Of a stretch of 64,000 bases of DNA, positions 37,101-48,759 are shown one piece after another. The DNA comes from Cymbidium sinense (taxonomy: Eukaryota; Streptophyta; Magnoliopsida; Asparagales; Orchidaceae). The position numbers and the translations under genes are program-made. Under the pieces are notes generated by a model. That model was not told the origin of the DNA. It searched no databases and saw only the letters and a list, made by a program, of their open reading frames with translations. The DNA lies in assembly GCA_021442155.1 (NCBI GenBank), contig CM038220.1, forward strand, positions 76,495,817 through 76,559,816. Direction: 5' to 3'. How positions within the stretch are numbered: position 1 is the stretch's first letter; each line of letters begins with the position of its first letter.

Positions 37101-37777
37101 TGTGAATATAAATAAGAATATAAATGGGTTATGAGAAACTTTCTTGAATTTGAATTGATTTCAATTTGATTTGAAAGAGTTCAAGGGTTTATGTTAAAGA
37201 GTTTAGGTTGGAATTAGTAAGATTTGGATTTGATTTTTTGAATTTAGTTTTGGTTATTTGAATTTATATTTCATTTATATTTATATATAAATGAGAATTT
37301 AAATAGGTTGTGACAAAATATTTTGACTTTGAGTTGAGTTGGATTTGATTTGGGCTAAGTCCATAAGATGAAATCAAAGTGACTTAGGAAGATTTTTGAA
37401 TTTGGAATTCAATCATGGATTTCAATTATTAGGAATTGATTCATGATTTGAGAAAAATCACTGGATTTAAGGTTAGTTTTTTTAATTGAAGTTGATTTGA
37501 GTTTGAGGTTGATTTGGATTTGGATTTGATTATGATTTGAGGTTTGACTTGAAAGAAAGAGTAAGGATTTGGTTCAAGCTATAGGGTAGGCAAGTTTTCC
37601 TAACACCCCCAAGGCAAAACCTATTCATATAGCTAACTCTTCTAGGTCTCTAGGGTTAGGTTAAGTGTTCACCTAATCACTAGAAGTGTCTTAAGACTAA
37701 GGAACTCTTACTGTCTGAGAGGAGTCATGTGTCTAAGATGGAGGGGTTGAGAGCTCATTCTAAAAATGAGGCCAACA
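31105..37777 (-). mobile_element. Long LTR, copy R2 (subfamily A, lacks last ~450 bp)
   Basis: This is the reverse complement of the family over its whole length. It begins inside the LTR ('gaagcctagtaagcccc', equivalent to 44,765 in R3, about 450 bases from the true 3' end) and ends with ...AATGAGGCCAACA, the LTR start, at 37,777. It carries the TATA block and pyrimidine tract inverted (32,077-32,219), two G-boxes (34,880-34,885 and 35,128-35,133), the W-box field (36,120-36,900) and AT-rich subrepeats. The predicted ORFs 35,347-36,258 and 35,388-35,756 overlap on both strands and are not preserved in R3 or F2, so they are not genes. Confidence 0.8.
32077..32219 (-). promoter_or_regulatory. 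TATA-like box and CTTT tract, copy R2; TTCTTTC microsatellite
   Basis: On the minus strand TATAAGGGTAGAGCTC ends near 32,075-32,090. About 80 bases upstream of it lies the purine tract, which here has expanded into five or so TTCTTTC heptamers on the plus strand (32,173-32,219). Confidence 0.4.
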
Positions 37778-37855
37778 GGCATGCATATGACTTAATTCTA
37801 GGTATAACTACACATGCAACATATTTCTTTTAGCACACTTTAAATAAATGAATGT
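37778..37855. other. 78-bp spacer between head-to-head LTRs
   Basis: It separates R2 (ending ...GCCAACA) and F3 (starting TGTTGACCTC). It contains GCATGCATATGAC, TAGGTATAAC and CACATGCAACATATTTC. The same spacer, with few changes, occurs at 46,495-46,571. It is not purine-rich and shows no PPT, so it does not look like the 3' internal end of the element. Confidence 0.75.
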
Positions 37856-40800
37856 TGTTGACCTCATTTTTAGAATGATCCCTCAACCCCTCCATCTTGG
37901 GCATAGGACTTCTCTTAGACTTTGGGTTCCTTAGTCTTAAGACACATCTAGTGATTGGGTGGACACTCTCACCTAGCCTAGAAGACAAGTTAGCCATAGG
38001 AAAGGTCATGCCTTAGGGGTGTTAGGAAAATCTCCTGCTTAAACCATTCCTCACTTTCCTTCTTTCAGGTCAAACTCAAATCAATTCTATTTTATTTCTC
38101 ACAAACTCAATTCAATCCATGACTCAATTCCATGATTGAAACCCATGATTGAAATCTATGATTGAAACTCATGATCAAAATTATCAAAATTCCCAAGTTT
38201 CAAATTTCTTTGTCCTTAATCCTTTCTTAAGGACTTAGCCAAAATCATGATTCAAACTTATTCAAAGCTTTGAGATTTTCTCATAATACATTTATATTAT
38301 CATTTATATTGTCATTTATAAATGAAATATAAATTCAAACCCATCATATCAAATTCAAAATTTCAAATCAATTCATGAAAATTTTCTTAAGCCCCTTTAA
38401 TTTTCCATTAAAGGACTTAGCCAAAATCAACCAAAACCTTGACCAAATCACTCCAAATCCTTGGGATTTTCACAAAACTTATTTATATCCTCATTTATTT
38501 GCTCATATATAAATAAAATATAAATATAAATATATTCAATTAAAGAAAAAAATTAAATTCCAAATTTAAAATGCTTGAAATTTCCTTGAATACCTTAATT
38601 TTCCATCAATGGATTTAACCTAAACTTTGATCAAACCATTTCAAACTCATGAGATTTTATTAAAATCAATTTATATTCTCATTTATGTTCTCATATATAA
38701 ATAAAATATAAATAAAAATCAATCAAATCCAATCCAAAATTTAAATTTTAAATTAAAAATTCTCTTAAATCCTTTAAATTCCCTTTAATGGATTTAAATC
38801 ATGATTAAACTCCTTCAAATTCTGAAATTTTCTCATGATCAATTTATATTCTCATTTATATTCACATATATAAATGAAATATAAATATAAATCAATCAAA
38901 ACCAATTCCAAAAAATCAAACTAAAATCAATTCAAAATCAAATCTAAGCCTTTCAAGCCAAAATCTTGAACTTGGCCAAATCACTCTGGAATCAAGCCAA
39001 CCTCTTGATTTTCTCTCAAGGTTCAATCAACCCTACAATCATGAGCTGATATATAAATCCAAACCTCAACCATTCAATCAAAACTCAAATCAAAATCAAA
39101 CCCAAGACCCCTTCATATTCTTCCTTTGAATATGAAATTTTCAAATGGATCTAAATCCATTTGACTTCAAACTACTTGTAAATGGATTTATATTTCAATC
39201 ATGAGTCCATATACAAGATTAATCAACTTAAAATCAAGCTTTGACTAAGCCATTTAACTCACTTAGGCTCACTTGACCTAAAGTGACCTAAAGTACCCTT
39301 ATGAGCCAACTTTTGATCCTAACCAAATTGGATTGAACCAACTCATATATTCCTCTCATCATGATCATCATGGAATGATCAATCAATCAAATTGGGTCAA
39401 ACCAAGTCAAACCTAAGGCTTGACCAAGTCAACACTTAACCTAAAATGAAACCTAACATAGTCAAATTCCACCATAAGCCAAATTGACTGAAACCATTGA
39501 TCTAAGTTCCCTCATAACCTATTTTGAACTTGACCAAGCCAACATTTGTTTAACCAACCCAATTGGCCCACTTGACCCACCTAAAGAACCAAAATGTGTT
39601 AAAACATAATATAAGCCAAATTGATTGAAACCAATGGGTCAAGACTATCCCAAATCACTTTTGAAACTTGGCCAACTAGACTCAACCTAGCCCAATTGAC
39701 CTTGGACCCAACATGACCTAAAGGGGTCATGTTAAGCCAAAATCGAACTTAACCCAAATTGAGTGAAAACGAAGATACCAATCCAATCTATATGACTAAC
39801 CTAACCTAAACCTACCCTTGACCTACCTAAATAGGTCAAATGGTCAAATGGGTCAAATAGGTCAACTTGACCCATTTGACCTAAATGAGTCATATGAGCC
39901 AAAATCAAATATATACCAAATTGAACCAAACCAAAGGCACCAAAACATTTCAAATGGTCATATGAACTTGACCCAACCCTTGGTTTGACCCAATTTGACC
40001 TATTGATCAACTTGACCCAAGTTGACCCATTTTGACCTAAATGGGTCAACATGAGCCAAACCCTATCAATGGATTTCAAATCCAATGAAACTTCGCCAAA
40101 CCTATTTTCCCAACATACCAAACATACCCTAGGTGAAACAATAGCAAAATGACCATTTTACTCCTAGTCCATAGAACAAACTTTAGCTTAACCCATGAGT
40201 ATTTTAGTCATACCCTCTTCACAATCATGTGAGACTTTCCTAAAAGTTCAAGGGGACTTAGTGATGAGTGGTGCACCCAACCCAATGGGTTTGGGTCAAC
40301 CCATTTGACCCATAGACCAAACCTGACCATATAGCCTAAAATTCAATTTTCAAACTCTCTCCTAACCTCAATTTGATGCACATGGGAGGTTGGCATTATG
40401 CCTCTAAACAAATTACCCATATTGTCAATTTGATCAAAATGACAACTAATAGGTCGGCCTTGCCATAGGGTTAGATATACTCCCCTAATTAAAGAAACAT
40501 TACACTCACACTCGAGAAACCTAGAATCCCAAGCAATCACCTCAGCATTCCCAAGTCCGAGAGGATTTGATTTAATTCTTTTTGCATAGTCAAAATGGGG
40601 AGCTCAATCCAATTTCCAACTTCCTCTACACTTGATCTTAATCCAATTCTACACACCTTCAAAGACTAATTCAAACTTGCAAGAATCATTTGAGTTCACT
40701 AAGGAGAGCCTCAATTGATGCCACAAGTGAGATCAAGTGGTGTTGGTCCATAGGAAGATCCACTCAACCCTAAGGCTTGAAACTTTCATTTCCTCCACTA

Positions 40801-43800
40801 GATGAAGCTACCCCATCAGTTCAAACTGATCACCTCCCAGGTATGTAATTTTTCAACCACTTAGCTGAGGTTAGTCCTTTGAAGGAATTTTCATTGCATG
40901 AGAAATCAAGCTGGAAAGGTTGGTAATGATGCCTAGATGGTGAGTCTTGTATGATTCCATGCGATGGCTCAGATCTCCCGGATCATGGATGATCTCCATT
41001 AATCTCGGAAGAACTTGGCTCATCTCAGTTGTCCATTTGCACATTTTAGATGGACATCTGAGATTATTTGGCACGTTTTAGAAATATTTTATTTGTTTTA
41101 AACTGCGGGCAAATCTTTAACTGTCTGATCTTTGATTGAACGACCAAGGGTATAAGCGTATGCATCGCCAACGGCCTTCTTGATATGATGTTTAAATGGG
41201 CGGCTCATGGCAAGATCGCGTGGATGCCATTTATGCTGCCATGAGTCGAGATTGGGGGATTAGTTGTTTACCCACTAATTTCTAATCCCTATAACTTCTA
41301 AAATTCATAACCCTTCATAAAAAATTCAAAAAATATAAGGAAAATGCTACGGAAAGATAATTTCATCTAGAATATTCCCAAAAAATATTTTAATGGATTT
41401 TGAATTCTAGTTTGAATTTGGGTTTTTTGGGAATCTTAATTAGTTAATTATTCTTTAATTAGGTCATCAATTGATCTCAAACTTAGGATTCATTTTAGGG
41501 GATGACCTATGACTCTAATTTTTGAGATTTATTGAGGGCTTAATTGGAAAATTGCCATTTCATTCCCTAATTACCCCTTTCATGTAATTAAGGCTAATTA
41601 TGGTGTGATTAGTGGATTTATCCTATGATTAAGTTTGATTAGGGTCAGATCCAGTGAGATAATTTTGGGGCATTTCCCCTAAGCTATTCCCTAAACCCCC
41701 TTTTTCTCTCCTTAATCCCCTCTTAATTAAGAGTTAACTCATTAATCACCACCTTAAACAATTTTCAAAATTCTAAAAAAGTTCTAGAACTTAATCTATC
41801 TTAGGTAGATGTTTAGATGTTAAATAACTTAAGTCTAATTATGAAATTAAAACCCTTTCATAAGTGTGAAGGGTGTTTTAAAAGTACTTAAGCTAAACCC
41901 TTAGCTTAATTAACTTTAATTGTGAGCTAAATTTCCTTAGGCCATTTCATTATTATATCAAAATTTAAATTACTTGTGAGTTTTATGTCATCTCATTAGC
42001 TTGTAATTACTTAGTTAATTTTTCTAAGGTGTTGTAGGTATGAGTTAATTGCACTTAATGCATACCTTAACCTAATCATGCTTAAAATGGATTTAATTAT
42101 CTAAAAATTAAAAAAATACAAAATACATGTGGGTATAGGTTAGAATATGAAACTCATCTCACCTTTTCAAAATTAAATCATACTTCAAACTAAACAAAAA
42201 TCATTTTGAAATTCACTTTGATTTAATCTAAATTTTCATCTTCCTTAAGAATGACTTTAGATTTAAGTAAAGTGAGTTTGTTCATATGCTTTTCAAATTC
42301 TGGATCTTTCCCAACATTAAGTTGTCATATATGCATTCATAATTTCATGTTTCAAATTTTTAAAATAAAAAATTGTTACTTTATGTCAAATGTGCATGTG
42401 TTATAAAGTAAAATATGAGTGGCTATTATCACAACTAAATCCAAAATATTTTCAAAATCATAAATTAAATATCAAATCAAAAGTGTGTTACTCATATTTT
42501 AATTATAAGCTTCCATGTGATGGATTATAAAGCATGTTTAGCATAGACTCTATTTCTTCCTCATGTTAGCATAGTTTGAGTATGATGTAAGGTTCATTTG
42601 GAAAGAACCCAACACTTACTTAATCTCATACCCTATCTCTATGCTATCATCTAAGAAGGATTGCCTATACTTGCATGAATAAATTTAAAAACAAAAGGAA
42701 CTGCTAAATAACTTTACATATTCCTTCCCCCTTTTCATTTCTTTTATATACATGTTTGTACTTAAGAAAAGAGATATATTAGTCTGGACAACCATGAGGT
42801 TGCGAGGCTAGGTCTTGTTCCTTACACCTCTGGCTAACAATGGCATTGTACTCACTTATGCCTTTCTTACTTTCACGTATGCATGTAAAATTTTGGATAA
42901 GGAAAACTTTTTCTACTTAACAAAAATCATGCATATTCAACTTCTAAATTTTTTTAAATGAATTACTTAGCATGCATCATAAAGTGTGTTAACTACTTCA
43001 TTTGCATATATAGATATGATCCATCCATATGCATGTTATATATGTTGGGAATGAATTGAAGTAATGTGTATTATGTTTTTTTTGATTCATTTTATTTAAT
43101 CTTAAAATGCCTTTCCTTTTGAATAGGTTTATTTAGAGTTTGTCTAAACTTAGGATTGATTAAAATATGTAATCAAAACATTCAACTAAATGAAACTAAA
43201 ACATGAACCTACCTTTGAAATTACTTAGATTAGGGAAGGAAAGAGAAGTTCTCTTCTCTTCCCTCTCTCATAACTTAGTAATTAATTGTAAGTTTCACTC
43301 AAACCAAATTAAAACATGAAATAAAACCAAACCAAAATATTTAAACAACTTAAATGAAACCCTCCTCTATGTTGAACATGTCCTTCACACTTAGAAAATT
43401 TGAACCTAAAGTCATAAGCTAAGCATTCCACACAAACCTTCAAATCATGCACATTAGCCTAAGTCACCACTTCTAGCTTTAGGTTAGCTGGTGTATGGTT
43501 TTATGTTATTTTGTTTTGTGATGAATGTTTTAGATTGAATGTTTATGTTCATAGAATGAATGGTGGACGGCTTAGTCTAACTATTCTTTTCTACAAAGGA
43601 TTGTGCTTAAGGGATATTATAAATAAAAATATAAATGCTTCTTGTGTGTGCTTATACCCAAGCATAATCCATAGGCTGTGAACTTAGTCACCCATGTGTG
43701 AGAAGTCCAATATACATGCTTGGAATTTGTATTGTGTGATTTAACTAACCTTTATTTTGTAGGTGTTAGTTAGATTTACCTTTTCCTTTTCATGTAAAAA

Positions 43801-44309
43801 TTTGTATATTTAGGATTTTGGAATGATTTTTTATGGGGATTAGGATGAGCATTGGTCATAAGATTTAGGAGGAGTTAGTTGGCGGCCACCCCTGGGTAGT
43901 TGTAAGTTTAAGCTATCGGGTGGTTTGTCCTCTCATGTGGAGGCAAATCGATTTTTTTGCCTTAGATTTAGGTTGTGCTTATTCTCACCAAAGCTACCAA
44001 GATTTAGCTTGTGGTTACTTCTCCCTTTTGTGGGTCATAAGCATAATTCCTCACCTCCTAGGTATTTTTTTAATCTTGTGTTAGGGAATCTTAAGTCCTA
44101 AAATTCTAATGAAAAATGCAACTCAAACAAACTAAATCAATTTCCAAAAATGTAAAACCCAATTTCAGGAAAGTTTGAGATGCTCGCTAGGTTTCCTAGC
44201 ATCACGAGCATTTCCTACTTATCTTCCATTTTGGCTTCGATAATAACTCCCTTTTTGATCAATCTCATTTCATCTTCAAAAACATAAACCAATCAATTGA
44301 TAGTCCTTA
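37856..44309 (+). mobile_element. Long LTR, copy F3 (subfamily B, 3' end truncated)
   Basis: It starts TGTTGACCTCATTTTTAG at 37,856. It carries four AT-rich subrepeats (38,280-38,900), the W-box field (39,240-40,060), the block near 40,860-41,220 equivalent to 1,315-1,740, and AT-rich spacers. Near 43,865 it jumps from the sequence before the purine tract directly to the segment equivalent to F1 5,218, so the promoter-like block and about 880 bases are deleted. It stops at 'atagtcctta' (44,309), where the 3' end of R3 begins. No gene is present. The minus-strand ORFs at 39,801-41,074 are chance ORFs in repeat sequence. Confidence 0.78.
38280..38900 (+). repeat. AT-rich ~180-bp subrepeats (F3)
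   Basis: Four units begin near 38,286, 38,478, 38,668 and 38,840. Each has the TTTATATTCTCATTTATATTC...TATAAATGAAATATAAAT palindromic block followed by a Thr-free filler ending in GGATTTA/GGACTTA-type words. Confidence 0.6.
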
Positions 44310-46494
44310 TGTGGTGTTTATTTTTGAGATATGGCACACCACGCAAATCTTAAGGGGTACTTATTGAAGTGATCAATGACATTAAGGAATGATGCACTAT
44401 CTCGAAAGATAGAAATCACCACCCTATAATGGACCTAGTCACCTAATAATGACTCCTAAGGCAATATGGGTCTTTGAATATACTAGAGATCTTTCCCCTA
44501 CTTTACATGAAAAAGTAAAGTAGGATTTATTTTAAGGTTCTTTAAGTTCTCATGGAGGCATGCCCCATAGTTAATTACATCCTAAGGAATGTGAATTCTT
44601 TAAGAATACTCTCGATTAAAGTAGACAATTAGAGTCTCCAAAGATTTCAAGGTTAAGACTATCAAGCGATTGGCTATTTTAGAAAATCAAATGAGATAGA
44701 TCAAGGAGAAGACTTATTTTTGGAATCCAAAGGGTGAAAGTAGGAAATGCTCATGATACTAAGAAGCCTAGTGAGCATTCCAATCTACCCTATAGTTGGG
44801 TTTTATATTTTTGAAATTGAAGTAAGTTAATTATTTGAGTTGACATTTTATTTGATTGCTAGGACTTATAATTCCACAACATAAGACTGTGGAAATGCCT
44901 AAGAGGTGGGGATTTATGCTTGTAGCCCACAAAGGGAAACAACAACCTTAGATCCTAAATCTAGGAAGCTTTTGCGAGGATGAAAGCATGACCAAAATCT
45001 AAGGCAAAATGGGTATATGGTATATCTCCATAAGAGAGAATAAACCACCCAATTGCCCGACCCAAACCCATTGGGTCATATGCACCACACTTATTAATGT
45101 CCACTTAGTCCACTAAGAGGGTGCCAAGTGACCATGAAAAGGATTTAACCAAATTCCAAGTGGAATTGGCCATACGTTACCCCTTAACTTAGGGGTAAAA
45201 TGGTCATTTAGCTTTGATTTCAACTTGGGCAGATTTAGAATAGTTTGAAATTGGGTTGTGCCAATTTTCAATGAATTTGGTGTTAATTTGATATCATTTG
45301 GCTCATGTTGACCCATTTAGATCAAAATAGGTCAACTTGGGTCAAGTTGACCAATTGGTCAAATTGGATCAAACCAAGGTTGGGTCAAGTTCATATGACC
45401 ATTTGAAAAGTGTTGGCATCATTGGTTTGGTTCAATTTGGTTTATATTTTGTTTTTGTTCATTTGATTTCATTTAGGTCAAATGGGTCAAGTTGACCCAT
45501 TTGACCCAATTGGGTTCGGTCATGAGTTTGTTTAGGTTTGATTGGTCATTTGAAATATTTTACAAGCTTTGGTTTCAATCAATTTTGGTTTGGTTAGGTT
45601 TCAAGTCAATTTGACCTTTTAGGTCAAGTTGGGTTCATGATCAATTGGGCTAGGTTGGTTCTAATTGCCAATTGAGGCTTTGGTCAAGCTCAATAATTGG
45701 TTTAGAATGAATTTGACCCATTGGTTGCAATTGATTAGGCTTAGATCAAGATTTGACACATTTTAACTTTTTAGGTCAAGTTGAGTTAATTTGGGTTATG
45801 TAGCCAATTGGGCTAGGTTAGGCTCAAATGATGACTTGGTCATGTTCAAGCATTGATCATGAATTGGTTTTGTTCAATGGTTTCAATCAATTTTAGCCTA
45901 TGGTGGATTTTGGCTAGTTTGGGTTTCATTTTGGCTAAGTGTTGACTTGGTTTGACCCAATTTGAGTGATTGATCATCTCATGATGATTGTTGCTCACAA
46001 TGTGAGGCTGGGCTTAGTTCAATCCAATTTAGGTAGGATTAGAATTTGGTTCAAAAGGGTGTTTTATGTCACTTTGGGTCAAGTGAGCCTATGGGTCAAT
46101 TGACTTGATCAAGGCTTGATTCAAGTTTGGTTGAACTCACATATGGACTTATCATTGAAATATAAATGCTTTGGAAGTGATTTGGATTTAAATGGGTTTG
46201 ATTCATTTGACAATTTTCAAGTTCAAAGGATGAACAAGGGCTTGAGTTGGGTTTGAGTTTTTAATTAAGTTTTGGTTTGATGATTGAAGTTTGTGTTTAT
46301 ATTTGGATTCATGATTGAAGGATTGATTGAATCATGAAGAAAATCCAAGGGTTTGGATTGATTTGAATTTGATTTGGCTAAGTGTTCACCTAATCACTAG
46401 AAGTGTCTTAAGACTAAGGAACTCTTAGTGTCTAAGAGGAGTCCTATGTCTAAGATGGAGGGGTTGAGAGTTCATTCTAAAAATGAGGTCAACA
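44310..46494 (-). mobile_element. Long LTR, copy R3 (subfamily A, large internal deletion)
   Basis: It opens with TGTGGTGTT (inverse of the LTR 3' end) at 44,310 and has the U5 stem-loop at 44,496-44,525. At about 45,058 the sequence jumps ('caattgccc' to 'gacccaaacccattgggtc') to the U3 part equivalent to R2 35,870. It then follows R2 closely to the LTR start at 46,494, except that the AT-rich subrepeats are missing near 46,300-46,380. No gene is present. The ORF 45,113-45,316 is in W-box-rich repeat sequence. Confidence 0.78.
44496..44525 (-). other. U5 stem-loop, copy R3
   Basis: CCCTACTTTAC, loop ATGAAAAA, GTAAAGTAGGA lies 186 bases from the LTR end at 44,310. Confidence 0.5.
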
Positions 46495-46571
46495 AGCATG
46501 CATATGACATAACTCTAGGTATAACTGCACATGCAACATATTTCTTTTAGCACACTTTAAATGAAGGATGC
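46495..46571. other. 77-bp spacer between head-to-head LTRs (second copy)
   Basis: It is closely similar to 37,778-37,855 (GCATGCATATGACATAACTCTAG... and CACATGCAACATATTTCTTTTAGC), again between LTR starts pointing away from each other. Confidence 0.75.
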
Positions 46572-48659
46572 TGTTGACCTCATTTTTAGAATGAGCCCTC
46601 AACCGCTACATCTTTGGCATAGGACTTCTCTTAGACTTTAAGGGTTCCTTGGTCTTAAGACACATCTAGTGATTAGGTGGACACTCTCACCTAGCCCTAG
46701 AAGACTAAGAAGAGTTAGTCATAGGAATAAGTCATGCTTTAGGGGTGTTAGGAAAATATCCTACCCTATAGCTTAAACCATTCCTCACTTTTTTCTTGCA
46801 AGTCAAACTCCAAATCAATTCTATTTGATTTTCTCTAAACTCAATTCAATTCAATGATTCAATTCCATGATTGAAACCCATGATTGAAATCTATGATTGA
46901 AACTCATGATCAAAATTATCAAAAATTCCCAAGTTCAAATTTCCTAAGTCCTTAATCCTTTATTAAGGACTTAGCCAAAATCATGATTTAAACTTATTCA
47001 AAGATTTGAGATTTTCTCATAATACATTTATATTCTCATTTATATTCTCATTTATAAATGAAATATAAATTCAAACCCATCAAATCAAATTCAAAATTCC
47101 AAATCAATTCATGAAAATTTTCTTAAGCCCTTTAATTTTCTATTAGGACTTAGCCAAAATCAACTCTCAACCTTGATCAAATCACTTCAAATCCTTGAGA
47201 TTTTCTCAAAACTTATTTATATCCTCATTTATATAAATGAAATATAAATATAAATCAATCCAATCAAAGGCAAAATTAAATTCCAAATTTAAAATGCTTA
47301 AAACTCCCTTAAATCCCTTAATTTTCCATCAATGGATTTAACCTCAACTTTGATCAAACCATTTCAAACTCATGGGATTTTCTCAAAATCAATTTATATT
47401 TCATTTATGTTCTCATATATAAATGAAACATAAATATAAATCAATCAAATCTAATCCAAAATTAAATTTTAAATTAAAAATTCTCTTAAATCCTTAAAAT
47501 TTCCTTTAATGGATTTATCCCAAATCATGATTAAACTCCTTCAAATTCTTGAAATTTTCCCATGATCAATTTATATTCTCATTTATATTGACATATATAA
47601 ATGAAATATAAATATAAATCAATCAAAACCAATTCTAAAAATCAAACTGAAATCAATTCAAAATAAAATATAAGCCTTTCAATCCAAAATCTTGAACTTA
47701 GCCAAATCACTCCCAAATCAAGCCAAACTCTTGATTTTATCTCATGGTTCAATCAACCCTACAATCATGAGCTTATATATAAATCCAAACCTCAATCATT
47801 CAATCAAAACTCAAATCAAAAAATCAAACCCAAGACCCTTCATATTCTTCCTTTGAATATGAAATTTTCAAATGGATCAAAATCCATTTGACTTCAAACA
47901 ACTTGCAAATGGATTTATATTTCAATCATGAGTCCATATAAAAGATCAATCAACTTCAAATCAAGCTTTGACTAATCCATTTAACCCACTTAGGCTCACT
48001 TGACCCAAAGTGACCTAAAGTACCCATATGAGGCATCTTTTGATCCTAACCGATTAAACCAAACTCATATATTCCTTCATCATGATCATCATGGGATGAT
48101 CAATTAATCAAATTCAAATTAAGTCAAACCTAAGGCTTGACCAAGTCAACACTTAACCTAAAATGAAACCTAACATAGTCAAATTACATTATAGACCAAA
48201 TTGATTGAAACCATTGATCTAAGTTCACTCATGACCCATGTTTGAACTTGACCAAGCCAACATTTGAGCCTAACCTAGCCCAATTGGCCCACTTGACCCA
48301 AGTTGACCCATTCTGACCTAAAGGACCAAAAAAATATCAAAACTTGATCTAAGCCAAATTGATTGAAACCAATGGGTCAAGTCCATCCCAAATCACTTGA
48401 GGAACTTGACCAAAGCCTCAATTGGCCAACTAGACCCAACCTAGCCCAATTGACCTTGGACCCAACATGACCTAAAAGGGTCATGTTAAGCCAAAATTGA
48501 ACTTAACCCAAATTGATTGAAAACAAAGATACCAATCCACTCCACATGACTAACCTAACCTAAACCTACCCTTGGCCTACCTCAAGTAGGTCAAATGGGT
48601 TAAATAGGTCAACTTGACCCATTTGACCTAAATGAGTCATATGAGCCAAAAATCAAATA
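46572..48659 (+). mobile_element. Long LTR, copy F4 (subfamily B, cut by assembly gap)
   Basis: It starts TGTTGACCTCATTTTTAG at 46,572 and follows F3 closely: AT-rich subrepeats (47,020-47,640) and W-box field (47,990-48,640). The last 300 bases are nearly identical to window positions 5-310. It runs directly into the N gap. No gene is present. Confidence 0.78.
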
Positions 48660-48759
48660 NNNNNNNNNNNNNNNNNNNNNNNNNNNNNNNNNNNNNNNNN
48701 NNNNNNNNNNNNNNNNNNNNNNNNNNNNNNNNNNNNNNNNNNNNNNNNNNNNNNNNNNN
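48660..48759. other. Assembly gap (100 N)
   Basis: Exactly 100 consecutive N, the conventional length for a gap of unknown size. It lies where a plus-oriented LTR meets a minus-oriented LTR. Confidence 0.99.

Noticed and set aside
31000..37860. Long terminal inverted repeats of a giant foldback or MULE-type DNA transposon
   Set aside because: The inverted units have LTR termini (TGTTG...CCACA) with an adjacent PBS and are linked to a gypsy element. They are better explained as LTRs in opposite orientations.
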